The position numbers and the translations under genes are program-made. This document shows positions 54,701 to 64,000 of a stretch of 64,000 nt of DNA, piece by piece. This DNA is from Obelidium mucronatum (taxonomy: Eukaryota > Chytridiomycota > Chytridiomycetes > Chytridiales > Chytriomycetaceae). The notes under the pieces were generated by a model. It was not told the origin of the DNA and made no database searches. It saw only the letters and a program-made list of their open reading frames with translations. Where the stretch lies: contig JAIVFH010000124.1 in NCBI GenBank assembly GCA_025765595.1, positions 27,162 through 91,161 of the forward strand, given 5' to 3'. The first letter of the stretch is position 1. Each line of letters opens with the position of its first letter.

Positions 54701-57700
54701 GAAAACCTAAAGACAGTAATGGTGAATAGCGATTTAAGATTTAGAATAGCTTCACTTATCAAAAGTTTGACTAAAGACCAACAATCGCAAACAGGAACAA
54801 GAAGAACAAAGACTTCTGAAGAAAGAGAGATTGCCCAAAGCGGCAAGATTAGAGAAAAGGCAAGAAAAGTCAATTGGAATGAATTCCATGAGATTGCTCA
54901 CCTCTCAAATCAGCTCTTGAAAGATTCCATAAACGCGAAGAAGGTGGTGCGCGGTCATCAGATTTTGCCGCGGAAAAGGAGATATAACAGAAACTATAAT
55001 AGAAGAATTGTTAAGATGGGAAGAGAAACACGAAATGCACATCAGAGAAATTAGAAGTGATGAAGGCAAAGAAATCGTGAATAAAGAATTAAGAGAAGCG
55101 TTCGCTCGAAACGAACGAAGGCCACTCTCAACCCAATTCACTCCTAGCCCACCTTATACAAAAGAAATGAACGGACTAGTTGAAAGACTGGTTAGAACAA
55201 TGAAAGACTGCGTAATTACAATGTTAATTCACTCACGTCTGACAAAAGTTCTCGTCAAAGAAGCCGCGACGACGTTCATAAATTATAGAAATAAATTAGT
55301 ACATAGACAGGCTGGTTACCCAGAAGTGGGGAAGTACTCACCATATTATTTATGGGAAGGAAAACCTGCCAGAATAAACAAGGAATTACCATTTGGATGC
55401 CAGGTGACGATATTCCAGGACCACGACCAACGAGACACAGTTTGGAGTGACCGTGGAGTACCTGGAATATATTTGGGGTTAGAAGGAAACTCAATATATA
55501 GAGTTTATGACCTCTCGTCGCGTAGAATAACCAAGGCGTTTAACGTCGTGGGTCACCCAGATAGATTTCCTGGTCTAATTAGAAAATTAGATAATAGATT
55601 AGAAGGAATAGCGGACCCGCTAAGCCACTACCCACCTGTTCACGCACCGCTCTCCCAGAAGGAAGTGGATGAAATATGGCGTGATGAGAAAACAGATGTG
55701 GAAGAAATGATAGAAGATACAAACGTACCAGAAACGCGTTATAATCTTAGACCGAGACCGCTGAGAGAAGGAATTCCAGAATCAACGAGTACTACGATTC
55801 AGGGGAGGAATGAAGATGAGAGTCTTTCACCCGAAGTAGGAAACACTGAAATAAAAGAATTGGAAAAGACTCACAGTGGAATCGAAAGTACAGTTGAAGA
55901 TAAAATAGAAGAAACTGTAAAAGACATAGTGGAATTAGCACCAGAACTAGTAATCCCACACCCAAAAGACATAGAATGGGAAGATGGAGATATAAATCTA
56001 AGCGAAGACGAAGAGAACTCAACTGTTGGGGACTCTGACTTCGAAGACAATCTTGCTGAAGGCGAAACAGCGAGAATACCACTAGAACCAGAAAAATCAG
56101 ATAAAATCCATATGGTCCAATGGGATCCTGAAGGATTAGAAGAAGTATTAGATAAATGGAGAATAACCAGAAGATTAAAGGCAAAAGGCGAAAGCGAGAA
56201 ACTTAACGCGTTTATGCTGACAGTCCAGAATAAGATCGAGAGAGATATTCCTGAGAACAAAGGTTTTAGACAGAAACTCGAAAAGAGAATAAATCACAAA
56301 GTCAAGAAAAGAAACGTACTTAGAATAAGAGCGTTCTTGACAGATCCTGTGATGAGACCGATTGTTGAGAACGCTATCGCCGAGTCGGTACAACCGTTCA
56401 AAGAGACAAATCCTTTCCCTGACGAAAAGATCATGATTGATGATTTAGAACCAGTCCCTCAATCATTGAATCAGGCGAAGAAGTCTAAATATTGGTTAAA
56501 ATGGCTAGAGGCGATGAAGCTAGAGATGAACTCACACTATGAGATGAAAACCTTCGGATATATAAAGCGATCACAGGTTCCTGACGGAAAACGCCTGCTG
56601 AGAAGCAAGTGGGTGTTCGACTACAAGCTAGATATGGCGAACGGTTGTTTGCTGAAGTTTAAAGCTAGATTAGTCGCAGTCGGATCATCCCAAGAGTACG
56701 GGATAGACTATACAGAGACTTACGCTCCTGTAATCAGAAAAGAGCCATTGCGGATGATGATCGCTATGTCAGAACTGTATGACTGGCACATCGTGCAACT
56801 TGACGTTTCAGTCGCTTTTCTTTACGGCGATCTGAAAGAAAGAAACTTTATGCGAGCACCAGAAATGTTCCCGCAGTATGGACCTGATGGAGAAAGCCTA
56901 GTATGCGAAATATTTAGATCGCTATACGGGTTACATCAGTCTGCGAAAGAATGGAATGATGTGCTTACAGATTTTCTAAAGGAGAACGGTTATAACCAAA
57001 GTCAGAAAGATTTATGTTTATTTCACAAATACGATAAAGAGACAAAAGTATTCGTATTAGTTTATGTTGACGATTTCCTGTTGATGTCTTCGAGTAAAGA
57101 AATACTCAAAGAACTAAAAGAAACAATTGGAAAGCGATTCAACATAAAAGACCTCGGAGATGCAAAACATGTAATTGGGATGCACTACGAAAAGATAAAT
57201 AATAAGAAATATAACGGCTCTTGGATTGGTCAATCTGAGTACTGCCGCGAACTATTGTTAAAGATGAATATGTGGAATAAAACATTAAATGGTAAAACCG
57301 TACCTATAGAAATAAAGAAAACTCCAATGTCTCCAGGATGGGAGCACGACGAGAAAAGTAAACTCCTAAGTAAGGAGAAGAACTCAGAATATAGGTCAGC
57401 GGTGATGAGCTTAATGTACTTAGCTGGACACACGCGACCCGATATAGTGTTTGCAGTCCATGTACTATCGCAGTATCAGAATGATGCACGCGAAGAAGAC
57501 TGGAAGGTGTTGCTACACTTGTGCAGGTATCTGAGAGGAACATATGATTATGGGATTTTCTATCGAAAGTCAAAGAACCCACCAATCTTATTTCCGACAG
57601 ATGAATCGCTAGATCAATGGTTGCAGATGGAGTTTGGCGATATCATTGGATACGCAGACGCCAGTTTTGCGATGTCAAAGGGAAGAAAATCCATATCAGG

Positions 57701-58157
57701 ATACCTCTTCATGATGTCGTCAGCGATCGTATCTTGGTATAGTAAGAAACAGTCAGTCGTAGCGCTGTCTTCAACAGAAGCAGAGTTTTACTCACTGTCT
57801 GAGGCAATAAAGGAAGCCCTCTGGTACAGACACGTACTGGAAGAGATCGGCTACCCGATAGAAAAGCCTACAGTAATAAACCAAGATAATAAGTCAACGA
57901 TTGCTGTAGCAACAAACCCAAAGCACCATGCGATGATGAAGCACATTGACATTAGAGGCAATTTTATTCGTGATCATTTAAAGAAAAAGGCCGTTGAGCT
58001 GATATATTGCCCAACAGAAGACATGATCGCGGATATAATGACTAAAGCGCTGCCAGCGACGCAGCACAGAAAGATAGTCTCTCTAATGGGCATGAGGTCC
58101 CTCGCAGACTTACAGTTAAGAAGTCCGATTCGAGCTTTCACAGAACGCAAGTTCTGA
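51695..58157 (+). pseudogene. Copia gag-pol polyprotein with integrase deletion
   Basis: The frame starts in the LTR (MYYNSPPVQNKGPEDAG), has tandem LRPKVV units, helical gag, a Cys/His-rich segment (YCPFHGKKDWQHPKNGCYW, NCPYGEKCKT) and protease (TTADTGAQVHGFRLP). At about 54946 a 254-bp stretch present in the 15508 copy (15842-16095) is missing. It removes the integrase zinc finger and first catalytic Asp and shifts the frame, ending that ORF at 55054. The second ORF (55008-58157) has IREIRSDEGKEIV, RT with VLVYVDDFLLMSS and RNase H with YADASFAMSKG. RT and RNase H look intact. Confidence 0.85.
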
Positions 58158-58360
58158 GATCGTCCTATAGTTATTGTTTTTATCCTTTATAGACGAAGAG
58201 TAGAGGTTTTTCGATAGACTATAGATTGAGTTTTAGGAGTTGGGTCGTACCCATCGTGGCTGACGCCTGTTTTTCGATCTCCTGAGAGGAGACTCCTAGA
58301 ATGAGATAGAGCGAAATTAGAAAGCTCTGACGGTGTATCGATATTCACCTTGAGGGGAGG

Positions 58361-58692
58361 TGTTGAAGGTAGATAACCTTTATTGATATACAAGCTTAGA
58401 ATTCGAGACACGTCAACGTCAAGTTTATTACGTAAGAAAACACAAGAAAACTCCAAGTCTACCCAAGCTTCAGTTCCATCTTTGTAACCGTAAACCACTG
58501 GAGACAAGCGAATTAGTAATCAAGACGCGAGGTGGGAAAAGGGGACAAAATGGAATATAAAAGTGAAACAACCTAAAACGGGGTTCTAGAAGGAGGTGTA
58601 CGTTCTAATAATAAACGATTGATAGTTCCCAGAAATGTATTACAACTCACCTCCAGTGCAGAACAAAGGACCCGAAGACGCAGGGTCCAACA
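58361..58692 (+). repeat. Copia 3' LTR
   Basis: Matches 51421-51752. Its final 58 bp again carry the gag start codon, here reading out into the flank. Confidence 0.9.
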
Positions 58693-59333
58693 CCTGCGGC
58701 AACGGTGCGTCGTGCCTCATCTTGAAGACCACCCGCTCCCTGACGAAGCTGGACCTGCGGCTGGTCTTAACGTCTCATCGAAGACAGTTCCCAAACAAAT
58801 TCCCGAGTCAAAAGAACATCGTCCGTGATCCTATCCCTTGTGTCTCAAATCCATGCTATCACTGCTTTCAGTGCCTGGGATATTACGCGCTATCTCCTGG
58901 ACGAATTTAATGGATGTCGTCTAAAGCTGATTTCGCAAGCACTGCTGGAAAAAACCAGCCACACGGCGTCGACCGTGTTTTCATTCGATGATTCAAAAAC
59001 ATTGCGCTGCTTTGGAATGCCCCAAGTTGCCACTTGAACAAAACCAAATCGTCAATTGGAATGGAAATCACTTGGTGTTCTATGCGTAACGGCACGCTGC
59101 TTCGCATACAGGGACTTTCTCTTATTCTGGACCCCGAGGACTGCTTGAAATTTGAACCAGTGGATCGCCACATATCAAGGTTTGTTTACTTTTGTACTTT
59201 TGGTGTGGCTCTTCCGAGCAACGTTTTCCTCTTGCACACTTTGTTTCCACCACGAAGGGTCAACATTTGCCTTGTTATTATTATATGATTTATTGGATAA
59301 AAAAATAAAAGAAACTAGAAACCCCCTTTCTAT
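58693..59333 (+). other. Right part of GC-rich island and an unrecognised open stretch
   Basis: 58693-58770 continues the GC-rich island; one frame reads LILKTTRSLTKLDLRL, which is leucine-rich-repeat-like. From about 58780 composition returns to normal, and a frame with SLVSQIHAITAFSAWDITRY to FDDSKTLRCFGMPQ (stop near 59037) follows. A further frame MEITWCSMRNGTLLRI runs from about 59060. I cannot identify them. Confidence 0.3.
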
Positions 59334-61151
59334 TTACTCATTTTCGGCATCACTGCTCTCGTTAAAATCCTCGTCCCTCTCAACATGTCCAACCATTTCC
59401 CTGACAGCTTGCTTGCATTCCCTGAATATACGTCTCCCGTCTTGCCCGTCATTAACTCTAAATTTGGCCGGCCAGATTCGGGTGAATTCCAAAAGTTGGG
59501 CCGGCGTCAGGGGACATTTTACCCGACTCACACGAGCGCGATGTTTCCTCGAATACGGCCTATGGTTTGCGCCATCATTAACAAATTGCGTTTCGGGAAC
59601 TCTGGCTGCTCGCGCACGTCCCTGGGGATCTTCGCCAAAGTGCTCAACTCCTTCGTTGTCAATTAAGGCGTTGTCAAGTCCGGATCCAGGACCAGAATAA
59701 CCATTCCGAAGAACCATTCCGACTGCAAACACCTGGTTTGGGGTGAGATATCGGTGCATTCTTTTTTTATGATCGTTGTGCGACGCAACAAACTCGTCAA
59801 GGCGTTCCTGAATTCGAGGTTGATAGACTTGATGCAGCACCCAGAGCTCGCAGTCGTTGTTGATATCAAGCTCTCCTTGGCCCTCTAGTTGGTGAAATAT
59901 GGACATAAAGGATTCCAACACTTGAATTCGAAGGTCCAGATTGAATCGTTCAATACGTTGATTGTGGACAGAGCGCCCAGCAATGATGGATCCTCGACCA
60001 GTACCCCTATGTTGGAGCATGAAATCCGCCACCAGAATATTCCCCCCCCCCCCCCCCCCCCCCCTGCTTCAACAATAAATCTTCGATAATCTCCCATCAA
60101 TAACTAACCTTTGTCGCTTCGAACTCGAGATGGCAATCCATGAGCTTCAACTCCTCCAAGAAACGCTTCCAAACCCGTTTCTGGTCGATTGTTTGTTGAC
60201 ACCACACAAAATGTGACTAAATGGGAGAACCCATCAATTCCTGCCAAGAGTTTGAGTTTAAAGATAGATATACAACAGTTAAGAAAACTGACCCGCGTGA
60301 ACAACAAACTTCCAGCGTATCAGTTTGTGATTTCCATCAATGTGTTGCAACGAATGTGGTCCAGCAACAGTGTACTTTCGTCTTACGATTGTTTTTACAA
60401 GCCGGTTCAAGACTCCCGTCGGATCGGCTAGCTTGAGAGCGGTTCGCACGCGCTTTCGACTAACCCTCACTCCACATTTTACTCTCAAGTGGCTCATTAT
60501 ACTATCAGCTCCACAATTGGGGAACTCATTTCTGATTGCAATAACTTTCAATAATAGTTCGTCATCTGAGATATCAGTCCAGTTGTATGGGTTGATAAAT
60601 CCGCTTTCAAAGACTCGCTTCTTCAGAGTTTTCGTTGTCACATTAGCCAGTTGAGCTATCAAGACCCAAGTGACTCCAAGAGATCGCAGCTTGTTGACTT
60701 CTTCCAAATCAATCAGTAGTCGAGGCCGACCGCTGAGTCCTGAGTAGGTTGCTTGAATGGCAATCCTCCCGCCATACACCTTCCGTATCTCCTCCTCAAC
60801 ATTTGCAATGCAAATTTCCAATGCTCTCATCTCTTGTTCCAGAATGGGCATGACAACGGAGACAAGTTCCTCTGACAAAACCCGTCGATTCAAGTTGGCA
60901 TAGTCCCAAATTGTTCCGATGAATGTTTGACACTGGAGAAGAGTGTCGCGGTCTGTTGAATGCTGAATCATGGCCCTTCGCGATCGGCCAATAAGAAGGA
61001 GAGCATGCTGTTTGAAAGAGTCTTGAAGAGCGATATGGGATGCCATTTCTTCCTGTGGACCCATGTCACCTGCGTCGTCTGGAGCAAAATCCGCTGGATC
61101 CAGGAAATGATTGTCAATGAAGTTGTCCAGGTTTGCATTGATCCCATCCAT
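59334..61151 (-). CDS. IS3EU-like DDE transposase, 573 aa
   Basis: Three exons (61151-60293, 60240-60109, 60064-59334) join through introns of 52 and 44 bp, 1722 nt in phase. The N-terminal half is helical. A helix-turn-helix-like region (GVTWVLIAQLANVTTKTLKK) precedes CGADSIMSHLRVKCGVRVSR. The core has HIDGNHKLIRWKFVVHAGID (first Asp), RVRSDKG (second Asp) and GRSVHNQRIERFNLDL (Glu). These motifs match the eukaryotic IS3-like family of cut-and-paste transposases, a name I give from memory of repeat classifications. Directly after DKG the third exon starts with 23 G, coding eight Gly in frame where GGEN is expected. The start chosen is MDGINANLDNF. Confidence 0.75.
60042..60064. repeat. Run of 23 C at the transposase active site
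   Basis: Homopolymer at the 5' edge of exon 3, just after the acceptor (cag). With the phase-1 G before the intron it codes exactly eight Gly. Length may be inexact in an assembly. Confidence 0.8.
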
Positions 61152-61252
61152 CTTTAAAAAAAAGAAAGCGGTGAGAGAAAAAAAGACACTGGAGATCACG
61201 CGAATCTCATTAAAATAAAGAAAAGAGCAATGAACGTTTATTAAAATTAAAA

Positions 61253-62381
61253 TCAAGACCGGGTACTATGACGCTGCTCCGACTTCTGTCCCGATACCAA
61301 GTAGGTTTGAGCAACTGCTACATTCTCCTTCACCATTACTTCATGACCATTGCGAACATCCCGCGTCTTCACAAGGGTGTGAATAAAACGAGATTCCAGC
61401 TCATTCGAGTCAACTGCTTCAGGCAGATTCACTTCGTAGACAAACTCTTCAGCTCCAGGATCATTTCCGAAATACCCGATGATGGCTTGAGTTGAAGCCA
61501 ATTGAGCACCCTTGTCACGTGGGTCAACGTAGAAAGAAGACTCTGAATGTTGGACGGTGATGTTGTACAGCAGCTTTCTGCCATCAGGTGAGACTGAAAT
61601 TACGAAAGTAGTATCGTGAATCAGTCGCAAAAACACGATCACCTTCCACAGCTTTGATCCAGCATCATAGAACCGAACGACCTCATGAAGACGAAGGTTG
61701 GAGTGAAAGTTCTTTGCTGCTTTGACTCCTGCTTTCGAATAGACCAATGATTGCACTTGAGTTGCAGGAGGTGGTGCCGTCACAGTAGGCAGAGCAGGTC
61801 TGTATCCCATCTTTGCATTGTACTCATGGATTTCTTGAGCACAGTATTTCTTCCAGTTCTTGCCACCCATGACGCGTTGAATCAGAAATGGATCGACGCC
61901 AGAAAACTTTGGACTGGCTGGGATTGGAACCGTTGGGGCAGTCTGACGACGCTTCTTTGCAGGTGGGGGCTTGGCGGCAGCACCGTAAACTTCCTGAAGC
62001 AGAGAAGACCCAAAATTTTCCACATCTGAGTCATCTTCATAGTCGTCGTCATTAGATTCGTCATCTTGTTGTCTCAGGTGTCCAGCAATGTCAGGTGGTG
62101 GCTTCTCGGTCCCTGGCTCCCAATCTTAAAATATAACAGATGTCAGGAAGAAACTAACTCCTAACTCACACAACAATAAAGAACTTACCAGCATTCTTTT
62201 GAAGAGCAGTTCGACAGACTTTCAACTTGGAGTTCAAGCAAGAGGCACTGAACTTCCCAAACCAGCCGTCCATGGCTTTAACTCCTGCTCCTTTGATGCC
62301 AGGGTTCTTCTTGACAATTGGTAGCAAGCGCTTGGAGTCGTCGACAGTCCAGTGGGTAGCACCAAGATTCTGGCCAGCCAT
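61253..62381 (-). CDS. Unrecognised 354-aa protein beside the IS3EU-like transposase
   Basis: Two exons (62381-62189 and 62124-61253) joined by a 64-bp intron give 1065 nt in phase. It starts MAGQNLGATHWTVDDSKRLL with KNPGIKGAGVKAMDGWFGKF, a compact basic helical domain that could bind DNA. Then come an acidic stretch (DDESNDDDYEDDSD), a KKRRQ nuclear-signal-like motif and a beta-rich C-terminal part (VVRFYDAGSKLWKVIVFLRL). It ends 101 bp upstream of the transposase ATG on the same strand, so it may be a second gene of that element. I recognise no family. Confidence 0.55.
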
Positions 62382-62716
62382 TTCTGAACTTGAGCATGTT
62401 CGTTTTTTTTTTTTAAGTTTTATACCCTTGTTTCAACAAGCCCATGAAAATTTGCATGGCATTCGAAATGAATCATCAATGAGTGTCTTCCATTAAAATG
62501 AAAGTGCAATTCCTTACCCATTTGTTGTAGCCGAAAAGATTCCCCTCCACCATTCTGGTGTTCACAACTGTGTGGTGTTTTTCTTCAGAATCGAGTGAAA
62601 AAAAAAATAAAAAAAATATAATGTCAGTTGCAAAAACATTGGCTGAATAGCGCACCTTCAGTATTTTGATGAGTTTGGGTGATTCGCTGGCTGAATTGAA
62701 TGGAATCGCATGTTTT
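62382..62716. other. Spacer between the IS3EU locus and the copia LTR
   Basis: Contains T and A homopolymers (62405-62416, 62598-62616) and no recognisable gene. Confidence 0.4.
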
Positions 62717-62858
62717 TGTTGGAGGCACATGAAACTCATGTTGCAAGCTCCATGTTTGGGAATAAAGTTTAAGAATTCTCTCCAAAATCTCCCTAGTGTC
62801 CACAACGATCAGCTCACCTATCTACAGAACCAGCACCGCTTCCAGTCCCCCTACAACA
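62717..62858 (+). repeat. Copia-type LTR, 142 bp
   Basis: TGTTGGAGG to CAACA, matching the solo LTR at 31018-31149. It is followed by a 280-bp leader and a gag ORF, so it is probably the 5' LTR of an element that continues beyond the window. The boundaries rest on the TG/CA ends and the extent of similarity. Confidence 0.6.
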
Positions 62859-63140
62859 GATTAAGAAGTCTTATTACTCAACATTTGTTAAATTTTCCTG
62901 TACCAATTAGTCAGGGAACCCTTAAAAAGCCGGAACGTTCAAGCATTCACTGTTACACAAGCACCTCAGCCGCTACTACCAAAGCCGCTACAGCTTCTAA
63001 CTCTACTACAAACAGCTAAATCTACTTTTTAAAACCAGTTTATTCTGCTACAACAACTACAACTTTCTACTACTTGAAACACTTGAAACTCAACTAACCC
63101 CCAACTACTACGCCTCAAAATTTTTCTTGACTTCAACAAA

Positions 63141-64000
63141 AATGACAACCAACAACAACTTGAAGACTACTTTTACGCTTGATCATGATAATATCAGTGA
63201 CTTCCACCAGTGGGTTGACGATATTGAAGGTGTTGCAGCCCAACACAACGTTCTCCACACCATTCGTCTCGATCCAGAATCCCATGATGATAATGTCAAC
63301 AACTACTTGGTCCCTTATGGTCCAAATGGTGCTATTACTGATGATCCACAGTTACTTGAACTTGCAGTCTGGGATAACCACGAAGACCCGAATGATCCAT
63401 GGGTTCTTCAGCTGACCAATGTTCCAAATACTTGTCCAGGGTCTTACGCAAACAACAAGATGATGCAACGTATCATCAAGTGGAACATTTCTACTGCCCT
63501 ATTGAACATATGTCAGCAAAACACCAAATGTGCACGTACCTGGATTCGAAACCTCCAGACATACTACAACGCACAGACTAGGACCGATACGAAGGAAACC
63601 ATCAAAGAGTGGATTACACTTCAACATCTGTCACATGAGTCAATTAGTGAATACTACAATCGATTCTCCAACATTCTTACCAAGATGCGTGCTGATCCAA
63701 CCAATGCCGCATTCCGTCCATTTGTCAATCTCCCTGAAGTTATTAATCATGTCATTGACGCACTCTACAAACAATCTTTTGGTCATCAAATCCAAAGAAT
63801 CAAAAGTCTTGAAATTACAAACCTCAGTGATCTCTTGAAAGAACTCTTGGAGACTGAGAAGATGATCGGCTTCAAACCAAAGAAGACCGCAACTGATTTT
63901 GCCTTGCTCCTTGGAAGTGGACAACCCAATGGAAGCAGCAACTTTAACTCCAATGGGACTGGGCGAGGAGGTTTCCGTGGGCGTGGTAGAGGCCGTGGTC
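63141..64000 (+). CDS. Copia-type gag, start of a polyprotein, runs off the window
   Basis: Open from MTTNNNLKTTFTLDHDN at 63141 to the end of the window without a stop. It shows ISDFHQWVDDIEGVAAQH, LQTYYNAQTRTDTKET and SISEYYNRFSNILTKMR, the pattern of copia gag (UBN2/retrotran-gag type), and then a Gly/Arg-rich stretch (GRGGFRGRGRGRG). The zinc knuckle and pol would lie beyond base 64000. It is a different family from the 51421 element and may be the autonomous source of the 142-bp LTR. Confidence 0.75.

Larger units (their letters stand above)
51421..58692 (+). mobile_element. Ty1/copia element, nearly complete, with target duplication
   Basis: LTRs of 332 bp (51421-51752 and 58361-58692) differ at very few positions. 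The insertion is flanked by the 5-bp direct repeat cctgc (51416-51420 and 58693-58697). A purine tract (gaggggagg) precedes the 3' LTR. Gag and pol are open apart from one 254-bp deletion in integrase. Fragments of the same family lie at 15508, 20301, 29515 and 40593, so it has been active repeatedly here. Confidence 0.9.

Overview
This is a repeat-dense eukaryotic window, most likely from a fungus and possibly an early-diverging one. The evidence is short GT-AG introns of about 43-65 bp, a KDZ (Kyakuja-Dileera-Zisupton) transposase with its cysteine cluster, a 'TPVEILHTVLLGVVKY'-type transposase as seen in fungal genomes, a Ngaro-like tyrosine-recombinase retrotransposon and a decayed Zn2Cys6 motif. 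No rRNA gene, intact tRNA gene, telomere or CRISPR array was seen. The lineage call is an inference.

Layout. 1-3530: a decaying transposase (- strand) and an unrecognised gene (+). 3975-12580: a KDZ-family DNA transposon with long terminal inverted repeats (TIRs). It carries a complete six-exon, 879-aa transposase (-) and a convergent multi-exon gene of unknown function (+). A 2.7 kb non-autonomous element with an 8-bp target duplication sits inside its left TIR. 12634-13851: a four-exon CbxX/CfxQ-type AAA+ ATPase. 14058-30770: a rearranged block. One Ty3/gypsy element (halves 14586-15507 and 24135-29514) and one Ty1/copia element (halves 15508-19841 and 29515-30477) are each cut in two and re-paired, as expected from a single inversion of about 14 kb. 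Matching 5-bp target duplications at the four outer ends support this. Two resident genes, interrupted by these insertions, were split by the same event. The gypsy pol reading frame is joined by three short introns, one directly before the YIDD motif of the reverse transcriptase.

30758-40453: eleven copies of a 25-30 bp palindrome in two clusters, separated by a 5.9 kb Ngaro-like element with split direct repeats and by a copia RNase H remnant. 40593-48120: a copia gag fragment broken by a tRNA-derived SINE with a 16-bp target duplication, a decayed coiled-coil ORF, an unrecognised multi-exon gene, a long inverted repeat containing a Zn2Cys6 remnant, and a second, decayed Ngaro element. 49379-50768: a candidate 2-oxoglutarate/Fe(II) dioxygenase of JBP/TET-like type. 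51421-58692: a nearly full-length copia element with 332-bp LTRs and a 5-bp target duplication, inserted in a GC-rich island; it has lost 254 bp of integrase. 59334-62381: an IS3EU-like DDE transposase with an in-frame run of 23 G at the active site, directly downstream of an unrecognised gene on the same strand. 62717-64000: the LTR and gag of another copia-type element that runs off the window.

Most coding capacity here belongs to transposable elements. The likely resident genes are the AAA+ ATPase, the dioxygenase candidate, the two genes split by the inversion and a few unrecognised multi-exon genes. Exon joins given here come from reading splice signals and checking phase, not from transcripts.
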